Positions 1 to 9,293 of a stretch of DNA of 18,425 bases are shown here, in pieces. The DNA comes from Jimgerdemannia flammicorona (Eukaryota; Mucoromycota; Endogonomycetes; Endogonales; Endogonaceae), in assembly GCA_003990745.1 (NCBI GenBank), contig RBNI01002465.1, positions 1 through 18,425 on the forward strand, given 5' to 3'. A model generated the notes under the pieces. That model saw only the letters and a list, made by a program, of their open reading frames with translations. It ran no database searches and was not told where the DNA came from. Made by a program: the position numbers and the translations under genes. The first letter of the stretch is position 1; the number at the start of each line of letters is the position of its first letter.

Positions 1-11
1 AAAAAAAAAGT

Positions 12-566
12 GTTTGGACCTGGAGTACTGAAGTAAGAAAGTGGATACCACTGAAGTACTGGGTGGTCTGGTGGCACATGCTGAGAAGGAATGTAATGCT
101 CAACTTCTGCTTGGGTCACCTTATCATAGGGGGTTGCTTTGACTGTGAGGAGTGCCATAATGTAGAGCAGGAAGGGGATTATGTATAGATGCTGGAATAT
201 TGGCCAGGAGAGTGTGAGGTGCTGGGGGACTTTTGGCAGGCTATTGGGGATCAATTGGGGGTAAGGTGTAGGGGAGATGAAGTGCAGGGGTGGTGGGAGG
301 ACTTGAGGGATCGATTGATAGGGGGGGTAGGAAAGAAGTGGCTTACCTTAGGCTGGGCTTTGGTCATTTGGGTGGGGCTGGCCAGTCACTGGCTATTTGT
401 TTTTGAGGACGAGAGGAGACAGAGCTTGGGAGACTGGTTGTTGCAGTGGTGTAGTCTTATGGAAGACACCTTGACAGGCTGGTGGCTTGGTTGGGGCTGC
501 AGGGTGGTCAGAGGCACTGCTTGGTGGAGAAAATCTGTGGACAGAGTGGGGGGAGAGTTGGAGTAG
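12..566 (+). pseudogene. LINE ORF2 C-terminal remnant (copy A)
   Basis: Read from base 12 in the frame of copy D, this matches the ORF2 C-terminal region, including the zf-RVT-like Cys/His knuckle. The first Cys residues are kept (GCFDCEECHN), but there is a TAG at 186-188 where D has a Gln codon, and the knuckle His is Tyr (EYW instead of EHW). The following block (ASHWLFVFED, then MEDTLTGWWLGWG) agrees with D. Near 500 a run of G is one base shorter than in D, so A ends early at 564-566. A at 420-422 has CAG and nearby AGA where D carries TAG and TGA, which shows that those D stops are secondary. Confidence 0.75.
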
Positions 567-611
567 TTAGTGAGAAAGTGATCTTCATTCATGAGAAAAT
601 AGAGAGGGGCT

Positions 612-622
612 CCCCTATGGGG
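612..622 (+). other. 3'-end hairpin CCCCTATGGGG (copy A)
   Basis: Four C, three loop bases and four G form a perfect small stem near the 3' end of the element, about 50 bases before AATAAA. The identical hairpin occurs in D at 17861-17871. LINE reverse transcriptases of several clades recognise 3' stem-loops, so this is a candidate recognition element; that role is inferred. Confidence 0.4.
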
Positions 623-667
623 ATTGGGTAGTGGGTGGTGATACTGTATACTTATTCATAGACTAGT

Positions 668-673
668 AATAAA
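668..673 (+). promoter_or_regulatory. AATAAA polyadenylation signal (copy A)
   Basis: A canonical AATAAA hexamer lies 20 bases before the start of the poly(A) tract. The same hexamer sits at the matching place in D (17917-17922), and the reverse complement of E also has AATAAA there. Confidence 0.7.
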
Positions 674-690
674 GACAGAGTCCAAGTGAC

Positions 691-693
<3 letters not shown>

Positions 694-753
<60 letters not shown>
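694..753 (+). repeat. Poly(A) tail of copy A, 60 bases
   Basis: An uninterrupted run of 60 A follows AAGTGACTAT. It is the reverse-transcribed tail of the LINE RNA. Such a long pure tract suggests that insertion A is not among the oldest events, although its single-base decay resembles that of C. Confidence 0.9.
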
Positions 754-755
<2 letters not shown>

Positions 756-1770
756 TATTTGGAATACCATTGTCAATCAAGCTACAGCACCTTTGCTTCT
801 CATGAATATCCAAAGCTTAGCACTCCTCTACTTTGTAAAATTATAATGGAATGCCCTAAACATACTTAACAGAATTCACCAAATTAAACAAATCTCAAGC
901 TACTATTAAATTGGCTATCTCCTAAAAGATATGGTTAATTACTACTATAATATAAATATTACTGAATTTTCTCAATATCAGAAACTCATCATCTGCAAAT
1001 ACTGAGAACTCTTTTATAAGTATAGCACCTTTATTTCCTATTTCTAAGTCACTACTGCTGAAATAGTTATCATCCTGACCTATAACCAAATTGATAATAT
1101 GGTGTAAGAACTTAACTAAAAATATATTAAGTATACCTAAATCACAGATAGACTCTTTTTATACCCAAATGACCACATTCTGCAAATGCCTTTAGTTGGA
1201 TATACTATGAAGGATATTTATAATATAATCCAGTTTGACAATATTAAAGTAGAAGACAATAACTCCTCTAACACTAATAATGACCTCTAGCTAAGAATCT
1301 CTACCAACTCTGATTACTCTATCAACTCTACTGATAAACTTACAACAGTTTATAACTATCTATAAGACCTATTGGAATAATGACCACTGATATGAGTACT
1401 GACTTATATTATATACAATTACTTTAACTATAATAAAAAAACAGGAGAACACAACCTATACCTCCAGACAACCCCTGAGATAGAATTAACAATCTCACTT
1501 CTCAAGTATTAGCAATATAAAGAATAACCACTAGCCAATTATAATCCTACAATACATAGTTTCATAATCTACTGAAAGTATACTGATAGTGAATCTGATA
1601 AAAGTAAAGACAACATATCTCTTCTCTATCTACCAATACCATATCTAGCATATGAAATAAATGATACTATTCTGTAGAATGATAACTTTGTTCCAACATA
1701 TTACTATATAAATAAACAGAGATATAATTCAAGAATCACTCTTCCAAGATAACTACTTTATTAGAGATAA
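754..1770 (+). pseudogene. Decayed unknown protein gene, copy L (AT-rich)
   Basis: One frame starting at 754 reads through about 330 codons of protein-like sequence broken only by scattered TAA, TAG and TGA codons, several at places where Gln would fit. Coding origin is supported by R, which encodes recognisably the same protein on the opposite strand (shared blocks such as SSYYQI, LLMNI/LINIH, ITDRLFL/TIDRSFL, NDHILQM/DDHILQM, VGYT). Homology with R is clear from 754 to about 1385; beyond that only L shows a readable frame (DNISLLYLPIPYLAYEIND, NDNFVPTYYYINKQ). I do not recognise the family. It shows no Walker, DDE, RT or zinc motif that I can name. The 5' part is missing because copy A lies upstream. 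Confidence 0.55.
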
Positions 1771-2213
1771 TATTATTAATAGTAATCTTATTGAAGAATA
1801 TCCAGATAGTGTCTAAATCTATATATAGCTTAGCAGTCATTAGTATAGTTAGATTAGCCTTATACTCTATGACTATATACTGACTCATCAGTCAGTCAAT
1901 CTCTTATACACTTATACTATATGACTATATTCTTACTCATTAAGTACTAAAGTACTATATCCATATTTAGTCTAGTTCAGATAGTCTCCTATTAATATAA
2001 ATACCTGCTCCACCAGACCTCAGAAACTCAAATAAAAATACTGACAAGAATCAGATGAATATTTCCCTATATAAATATTCCTTTACATATATACTACTCC
2101 TAGTATTAGTCAATAGTAACATTATGAATAGTAAATCAACCTACTTAATAACCCACAAACTACTCTTAAGTAAACCTGTACTATATTAGATTTCACTTCT
2201 AGTTTGTTTACAG
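1771..2213. other. AT-rich stretch without a readable gene
   Basis: The frame of L breaks down here, with a stop every few codons. The only structure seen is an imperfect direct repeat of about 29 bases at 1859-1887 and 1912-1940 (both contain TATGACTATAT followed by ACTCAT). It is probably the decayed 3' part or flank of element L. Confidence 0.4.
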
Positions 2214-2228
2214 TAATATACTAATATA
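2214..2228 (+). repeat. Left target-site duplication of copy E
   Basis: TAATATACTAATATA here matches TAATATACCAATATA at 2916-2930 with a single T/C difference. The pair exactly brackets LINE copy E, as expected from staggered cleavage during LINE integration. Confidence 0.7.
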
Positions 2229-2915
2229 TATATATATATTATTGTCACTTAGACTCCTTCCTTTATTAATATACCTGTCTATCTTCCAAATAATATACAG
2301 TGCTCAGCCCTATCCAATCTCCCTAGAGGGCCCCCCCCCCCCTCACCCCTACTCAATAAAAGACCACTTTGTCTAACACCATCTCTATCTGCCCACCACT
2401 CTGTTTATAGATCTCATCCACCAGACAGTGATATTACCTACCCTGCCGACTCCAACCCACCCACCACCCAGTCAGCAAATCCCCCATCAACCCCCCCCAC
2501 CTTAACAACTTTTCCTGCAAACCCATCTGTCACCCCTCCTCAAAAACAAAGAGCCAATGTCTAGCCAGTCCTACCCACACTACTAAAGCCCACTCTACAG
2601 TGAGCCAACCATTGCCTACACCACTCATGAGTCTAGATTTCAAATCCTCCCAGCAACCTCACTCTCCATCTGGCCTCCTCTTAACACCCAGCCAATTCTC
2701 TACTACTATCCAAAAGTCCCCCAGAACCTCACACTCTCTCAGTCAATGTTCTGGTATCTACACAAAACCCCCAACTTGCTCTATATTATAACACTCCTCA
2801 CAATCTAATAGGCCACCTTCTACCAGATACCCAGAATAGAAATTCAACATGATGTTTCTCTATAGCATCTGCCACTATACTACCCAGAACTTGGGAGAAA
2901 GCTATCTCAACACCA
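2229..2915 (-). mobile_element. LINE copy E, 5'-truncated (minus strand)
   Basis: Read on the minus strand, this matches D from about 17257 to the 3' end. It includes a decayed Cys/His knuckle (the PEHWL block is still readable around 2735-2750), the block encoding HWLFVFE, AATAAA, and the terminal motif AAGTGACAATA. The poly(A) has become a (TA)n run. It is 687 bp long and bounded by a 15-bp TSD, so it is a genuine 5'-truncated insertion. It separates L from R, so the AT-rich host locus once ran directly from 2228 to 2931. Its start corresponds, within one base, to the start of copy A. Confidence 0.8.
2331..2342 (+). repeat. Run of 12 C in copy E (G-run in the element)
   Basis: On the element's strand this is a G homopolymer next to CCCTCTAGGG. 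D has a shorter G-run of seven (17847-17853) at the matching place, just before its CCCCTATGGGG hairpin. The run has probably grown by slippage. Confidence 0.5.
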
Positions 2916-2930
2916 TAATATACCAATATA
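2916..2930 (+). repeat. Right target-site duplication of copy E
   Basis: TAATATACCAATATA is the partner of 2214-2228. One more base on the 5' side (A at 2915, G at 2213) could extend the duplication with a second mismatch. Confidence 0.7.
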
Positions 2931-3159
2931 ACTAAGTTGGTCTTACTTTCTTGAACTTCTTGAAATATAGAAAATCCTAAATACTTAGAATAAGTCTGGT
3001 AAATGACTTTAATTGAGACATCAATCTAATCTTGAAATTAATAAGTAAAGAGAATATACTCTATATAAAATTGATCTTAATCTTAAGAAAACAATCTTTT
3101 AGAATATCCAGAACTTCTAGAAAACTCTTCTAGAACTACATAATAGTACTCTAATAAAG
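2931..3159. other. AT-rich flank of R, no readable gene
   Basis: This stretch adjoined 2228 before E inserted. No open frame or match to L was found. It has a local TTCTAGAA-type palindrome near 3115-3132, but nothing can be assigned. Confidence 0.35.
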
Positions 3160-4290
3160 TACTCTCTTACAATAGGTCTCATAGACAGTTATAAACTATT
3201 ATAAGTCTATCAGTAAAGTTTGTAGAGTAATCAGAGTTGATAGTAATTTTTAGCTAAAGGACATCTTTGAATCAGAGAGATCATTGACTTCTGCTTCATT
3301 ATTATCAAACTAAATTATATTATAAATATCTTTTTATAGTATATCCAACTTGAGACATTTGCAAAATATGGTCATCTGGATGCAGAAAAGATCTGTCAAT
3401 AGTTTGGATATACTTGATATATTTCTGATTGAGTTCTTGAATCATATCATCAATTTGATCATAGGTTAGAGTGATAACTATTTCAGCAATAGTAACTCAA
3501 AGATGAAAAATAAAGGTACTATACTTATAAAGAGTTTTTAGTATTTATATCAAGTGTTAAGACATTTTAGTAATATTTGTATTACAGTAGTAATTAATCA
3601 TATCTTCTAAGAGATAGCTAATCTGATAGTAGCTTGAGATTTCTCTAATTTAGTAGACCTTACTAAGTATATTTTGGATATTCCATCAGGCTTCCACAAA
3701 ATAAAGAGGTGCTAGACTATGGATATTTATAAGAGATAAGAGTACTGTAAACTAGTTAATAATAATATTCCAAATATCAGTACAGATATAGTTATAGACT
3801 TCAGTAGTCATGATTGGGTACTGTATAGGATATCTAGTCTTAATATAAATCTTAAATTGTTCCATTTTTAAAAGAGCAGTTATATAGTAAAATTTTAACT
3901 GCTCTGTTAAGTTTATTCTCTCTTTGCTCTGTTACTAATATCCTATTCTCATTATCAATACCTCATTGTCAATGTCTTTACTTCTGCTAAGATTCTATTC
4001 ATAGATTCTCTTACTATCTTCACCAATTCACTGTCTTTACTGAGATCTTTTTATAGAGATCTTCTTTACTATCTTGACTGAGATTTTCTTTACCATCTTA
4101 GCTGAGATCTTCTTTGCTACCTTCATTCTCTTTCTGAAGTTTTATGATGATTTTCCAAAACATTATTAACTGGTAATTGAATCATATCTTGAATGAAGTG
4201 GTCTTAACTTGTATCTTGAGTTTTCTGATAGCATTCTAATATTTTCTGTGGTAGCATTTCCTTACTTGGTGGGTTTTGTTACTAGTAGTG
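3160..4290 (-). pseudogene. Decayed unknown protein gene, copy R (inverted relative to L)
   Basis: On the minus strand this encodes the same unknown protein as L, and it also preserves the N-terminal part that L lacks. A readable frame through 3865 (MEQFKIYIKTRYP, then EVYNYICTDIWN) runs into the part shared with L, which starts at DIWN. Further upstream are Lys/Glu-rich repeats (SKEDLSQ-like) and a probable helical segment (KDSELVKIVRESMN). At least one frameshift is directly visible: near 3325-3340 R has one base more than L, after GYT. Other frame changes lie in the N-terminal half. Stops are mostly TAA and TAG. No known domain is recognised, and the true start cannot be fixed. Confidence 0.5.
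4031..4135 (-). repeat. Degenerate 24-bp tandem repeat in gene remnant R
   Basis: Roughly three to four imperfect units, with the consensus TTCTTTACTATCTTGACTGAGATC on the plus strand given here in two parts: TTCTTTACTATC then TTGACTGAGATC. On the coding (minus) strand the unit reads as an eight-residue repeat close to SKEDLSQD. A 24-base period that preserves frame supports a once-translated low-complexity segment. Confidence 0.5.
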
Positions 4291-4404
4291 TTTTTTTGAT
4301 AGTTTTGAGTAGCAAGAGTGATTCATCTTCTCAATCTCCAAGCTTTGTACTCTAGTTAGATATATTGATCTTTGGAATCATTCATTCTCTTAGAGGTAGT
4401 ATGT

Positions 4405-7155
4405 TTCTCTTTTTTTCTCAAACTACTATCTATGATGTACTACTAATACAAATAAGCTCCTTACCCAATCTCTCTCAGAAACTTCCTCCTCCTCTCCCCA
4501 TTTCTCTGAAACACTACCAACCCCCTACTATCTCAATCCTCTCCCTACTCTTTCTACAGATTATCTCCACCAATTACCTTCAATACTCCCCACCAGCACT
4601 CTTACCTCTCTACCACCCATTCAATATATCTGTCATCAGCTACTTCTATCTAGTTACTCTCAACCCCAATATCAATCATTGACTCTCTTCAAATACAGAA
4701 AGTCAATATCCAGCAAGTCTGACCCAAATCACCAGTACCTATTCTAATATTAGCCACTCATCTCCCAAACCCCCACCTCCAGAGGTCATCTTATCTCTCA
4801 CCTGCTACCAACCCTGGTGGACATACCCCCAGCTATATCTCAATCTCACTCCAAAAATCCCCCATTACCTCACACTCTCTCAGCCAATGTTCAGGAGTCT
4901 GTACCACCTCTTCATCTTATCTGATATTCAGAAACTCCTCATACTCCTGGGTATCTCCTTCTACTAAGTAGCCTATCCAATAGTTCAATATTATATTATA
5001 CCATAGAACTCTCCACCATACCACCCAGAACTTGGAGAGGATCTATCTCACCACCTGCTTACTCTATAGCCAAATGATATTCCAGTCTCACTTCTCACCA
5101 ATCCCCACTCTCTGCCACACCTTGGATCACAGATCTCTCCTATGTCCCTGAAGATACTCTATACTATTCTTCAAGCAGAAGTTATCTACTGATGTCTCAC
5201 CCAATAGAAGGCAGTCCCACCTCTACATCTGGAGTTCTCATTTCTCCTCCCCCTTATCATGCTGTCATTAGAGACCAATATAGTATGCTCCATCAGTCAC
5301 TTCCTATTAGAATCTCCTATACTATATCCTCTGACTCCCCTCCAAAGCCACCAGAGAAAGAAGATCCCCAGTCACACTATGGGGGGAGAACCAAGCTTCC
5401 TATATTCTCTGCATGAGGAGAACTCACTCTCTACTCCTCAACTCACTTACTTGCTTCAACCACTATATTCTCAAGTAGTAAAGATGCTTGGGAAAATCCA
5501 CCAGACTCAGGTCTCCTCAGTCCACTGGCCAGGTCAATACCTTTCAATCAATCTGACTTCATTGCTCTGTCTATATTCAGGTCTTGGCCATCTTTAGCAA
5601 TCACTTGACCACCTATACCAGAAAGTCCAAGTGGTACTCCAGATACTATAGCTTAGGCAACTAGTATATATTCAGCACCATCACCCTTCCTGCCAGAGAA
5701 ATATAGTGACCACTGCATCCCAAGAGCATACTTTTCCACTATACCAGATCCTGCTCCCACTATCCATATAGTAGTAAGGAGCCATATACTGTAAAGTAAA
5801 TTCCCAGATAGTGAATAGCTTCTCCTGTAGAGACAATTGTTCCAATTATATCCCCACCTACTATGTATCTCTCCACCCAATACCAAGGTCTCACACTTAT
5901 ACCAATTGAGCTTAGTATCCAAGCACTCCTCATATAACTCTACTGTACCTTTCAGTACAACAACATTCTCAGCTGACCCCAACTTGACCACTATATTGTT
6001 AGTGAAGGCCCCCATCTTCCAGTTAACTCTCAGAATATACAATCCTCCTATCTTTTGTCTTATTCTATCCAAAAGAGGCTCCAAGAACAATGTATACAGA
6101 ATTGGTGACAGTAGATCCCTCTGTGGCACTCTTCTGTCCAGGGGGAAGGAAACCCCTCTATACCTATTTACTATAATTACTGCCCAACTCCCTTTCAGCA
6201 AACTGACCAAGGTCCACCAGACCCCTGGGAGGACTCTAATACACTTTAGTACTCTTTCCAACCACACTTACTGAACTCTGTCATAGGTTTTCTCCTGGTC
6301 TAAGAAAATCAGCCATCCATCTACTCCAACAGTATAAGCACTCTCAATAACTCTATACACCCAGGCTGTCCTATCTCTGATTAGACATCTCCCTATAAAT
6401 CTCCTCTGCTCAGTCCCCAGAACCTATTGAGCCACTCTCTACAGCCTAGCCACCAGTACCTTTATGACCAGCTTATAATCTATATTCAGAAGTATGATTG
6501 GCCTCTAATTCTTCTACTCCTCCCTCCTCTCTTTATTCTTAAACAGCAGAGCCACAAGTCCCAAGCTCTGCCCTCCAATCTATGCCTAGAGACAATTACT
6601 TTATTGTATATTTCCATCATTTCCTCTAGAACCAACTCAACTTCTGCTATATTTTTCCAGAAATTCCACTGTAAGACATTCTCTCCTGGTGTAGTCCCAG
6701 AGCTCATCATCATCAGAACCTGCTGAATCTCCTCCCCTTGAGCAACAGTACCAAGATCACCTAAGTCTTCCACTAGATCAGACTACCATTTCTCCAAGTA
6801 TCTGTCAATGTCCAGTACCCCCTCTCCTCCATTCTCCTCACTCTACAAATATCTCCACCCTCTGCTCAACTGGTTCAGAATTACTAGTTTCTCAACAACC
6901 AACTCTCTATCCTCATTCAAGACCTCCTCCCACTGATGCCAAACTCTCCTCACCTATAGTAGTCACAACAAAAACTTAGTAGGTCTTTCCCCCTCCTCCA
7001 ATCTCAACTACTGCAGCTGGGCCACTATGCCCTTAATCTGTAAGTCCTCTTCTTGCTGCAATATATCCTTCAGCTCCTTCACCTCTAATCTGGTCCACTG
7101 TATATACCAATCCCCCATCTCTCCTTCATTTATCAGATCTGCCCAAGTTACCATC
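4405..7155 (-). mobile_element. LINE copy B, 5'-truncated and heavily decayed (minus strand)
   Basis: The reverse complement matches copy D from about 15170 to the 3' end, that is, from the linker after the endonuclease through reverse transcriptase, knuckle and 3' end. The tail side is at 4405-4420, where a T7 run (4410-4416) is the remnant of the poly(A). CpG is nearly absent. The 5' side meets the 5' end of copy C near 7155, head to head. B resembles E in places where both differ from D (CCAAGTTCTGGGT before the knuckle), so B and E may be an older subfamily. No convincing TSD was found. Confidence 0.8.
4480..7155 (-). pseudogene. LINE ORF2 remnant with dead reverse transcriptase (copy B)
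   Basis: On the minus strand, readable blocks include the fingers region (LLFKNKERREE), FLDQEKTYDRV around 6275-6310, VPQRDLLSP near 6110-6135 (D has VPQGDPLSP) and GAFTNN at 5995-6012 (D has GAFADD). Both catalytic Asp of the FADD box have become Asn, and Gly in PQGD has become Arg. In the knuckle (around 4900-4960) the Cys positions are Tyr and Phe, while PEHWL and the last Cys remain. There are several frameshifts and TAG, TAA and TGA stops. The longest uninterrupted piece is 5653-6267. Confidence 0.75.
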
Positions 7156-7248
7156 AACCTTACCAATATTTTTCCCAAGTAATATTCAGATTATACAACC
7201 TTCTGACAACACTCACAATACAGTTTTTGGAGAAATAATACTAGTAAC

Positions 7249-9262
7249 ATAGTGAGCAATGAGTATCCTGAGGTATGTACTAAGCAGAGAGGCCCAAGTA
7301 CATTTCACTGGCAATATGTAGGGAGAGGCCCTGGCTTGGGGAGAAGTATAAGGAGCCTGTTGGCAGAAGGATATGAAAGAGGAGGGGGTAGTGTTGGAGG
7401 ACAGAGAAGTGGGAGGGTGAGCTTTGTAGATATGGTGAAGGGGAGGCAGATGGTGATGGGACTAGAGAGCTAGCTGAGGAGGGGCAAGGAGGCAGTAAAG
7501 ACTACAGAGCAGCAGTGGCAGGGGGGGTCCCTCTGGGGGGCCAGGGCAGTGGGGCTGATAGTGTAGTGACTGAGGGGGTAACTGCTGATGGAAGCATAAT
7601 TGGCAATCTGGAAAAAAATCTAGATAGGACTACTGATAGTGGACCAGGGTATGGGAAGGGCATGAGACCTAGTGATCTGACTGATGGTGTAATAGGCCTG
7701 GTAGTGGCCCCATTACTCAAGAAGTTGATCTCAGAGTTTGCAGTTATCTTGTACTTCCAGGGCATAGCAGTGACAGCAAAAATAGTATTGGGGCTAATTG
7801 CTAAGCAGGTGGCTGGAGCAGTATCTATGAAGTTTCTGAAGAAATTAAAAGGGATGGAGGTGGACTTTGAGGAGGCTGGGCTATTGGAGGATGCACTGAA
7901 GACTGGGCTGACTGTTAGAGAGGTGTGCATTCTAATGGTATACTGCTTGAGATGGGACCCCAGAGTGGTACAACTTCTGATGAAAGGAGTGCCCATGGTG
8001 ACTACTGTGGAGATGAGGAGGAGAGTCAAGGAAGTCATGGTCAAGTATGGGGAGGTGGTTGATATTGGGTTCTGGGTCTGGAAAGAGACCTCATTCAGAA
8101 CTAGGAATGTTAATGTTTGGATTCAGCTAGCAGGGAGGGAAGCTACTGAGAAGGCCAGAGACTGGCCTTTGATAATAGTATGGGGGGCATTCTTTTATAA
8201 GGCGATGAGATTGAAGGAGAGTGAGAAGGAGGAAGAGAATTTGTTAGAGGCAATAGAGAAGCTGAGTGGTGCTATAGAGTAGAGGGTGAAGGCTTAGAAG
8301 ATACATATAGAGTCAACACATTTGGAGGTAGTGGATGGGAAGTGGATCTATATAGATAAGGGGCTGTGGGAAAGGTCCCAAGGATACAAGAGGCAGAGAG
8401 AGCTGTTGGTGAACCTGGAGAGCAGGGCAAAGAAGGATGCTGGTGGAACTGTAGTTATGGAGAGAGCCAAAGTGAGTGTCTGGGCTGGTGAAGAGGGAGG
8501 GAGTGTGGAGAAGGGGCTAGAAGTGGACAAGGAGGGGACTGGTTATGACTCATATGCAGATGGTATGTTGGAGGTCTGGGAGGACTCCCCAACTCCTACT
8601 TCTCTCATTAGATGAGGTCCAGCTTTGAGGGGCAGGGTGGCAGAGGATGTACCCATATGGGGGGCCCAGCAAGTATGCTTTGGAGTTCCTGAGGTGGCAA
8701 AGAGTGGACAGATGGTGGCAGTTGGCAAGAATGAACTAGTGAATGTTCAAGAGGAGGAGAGGGATGAGACTGTGAGCACAGAGACTGATACCATGATGTT
8801 AGATGAAGGGAGACCAGTGACTCCAGGGGAGAAGGAGATGGGAAATCTACAATGGATGTACCAGATGATGAACAACTTTGTGGCAGAGGAGTTGGGAGAG
8901 GTGGACCTGAGAGTGATGAGTGAAGAGCATTGGATACAGATCCTACATGGTGATAGAGTAGTGGAGGCACTGAAGGCAGAGGAGAGGGTCTTGCAGTTTT
9001 TCTGGAGGAGGAAGGATATGAGGTTGATAAGGAGAGGGAGGCTGAGCTGGCAGTTACTGCTGGTGAGCATGCTGCCTTCTGTTGGACAGAGTATCATAGA
9101 TTACAGCTCTGGCAGGAGGCTTGCCTAGAGTAATATGAGGATTTCAAGGTAAAGGAGAATGGAAACTTAGTTGGATTAGAGGCTAAGAGGATTGAAGAGG
9201 AGGTGGTGGCTGCTGAACATAATCTGGACTTGGCTCAGAAGGAGATAACTATGGAGTAGTAG
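7249..9262 (+). pseudogene. LINE ORF1 (gag-like) remnant, copy C
   Basis: This is homologous to ORF1 of D along its whole length. The start codon ATG of D is ATA here (7249-7251). The pieces 7252-7473, 7515-8282, 8322-8615 and 8625-9128 follow D ORF1 in order, separated by stops (TAG where D has TGG near 7473, TAG near 8282) and by frameshifts near 7505 and 8990. Shared blocks include VAPLLKK, VTAKIVLGLI, KQVAGA and WDPRVVQLL. At two points C keeps Trp (VWEDS and IWGAQ) where D has TGA. The end ATG GAG TAG TAG matches ATG GAG CAG TAG in D. No zinc knuckle is visible. Confidence 0.8.
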
Positions 9263-9293
9263 AAGATGTACTTACTATTTCACAATATTCCTT

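Larger units (their letters stand above)
10..753 (+). mobile_element. LINE copy A, short 3' fragment with poly(A) tail
   Basis: This is the 3' end of a non-LTR retrotransposon, matching copy D from about 17258 to its tail. It contains the end of ORF2, the 3' UTR with AATAAA at 668-673, the terminal motif AAGTGACTATA and a 60-base poly(A) at 694-753. The match to D starts at base 10, directly after nine A residues at the window edge. It is therefore either a 5'-truncated insertion or the downstream part of a longer copy. Directly after the poly(A) comes the AT-rich coding remnant L, so A appears to have inserted into L. The TSD cannot be judged because the left flank is missing or is itself A-rich. 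Confidence 0.85.

Noticed and set aside
2331..2342. The C12 run as an assembly artefact or gap filler
   Set aside because: It coincides with a G-run present in copy D at the matching site, so it is a real part of the element, though its length may be uncertain.
4365..4682. A 105-codon plus-strand open frame with hydrophobic stretches
   Set aside because: It spans the R/B junction and is mostly the complement of the decayed 3' end of B; the apparent membrane-like content comes from C/T-rich sequence.
5192..5597. Two overlapping plus-strand open frames (74 and 112 codons)
   Set aside because: They lie antisense to LINE copy B ORF2 and have no conserved counterpart.
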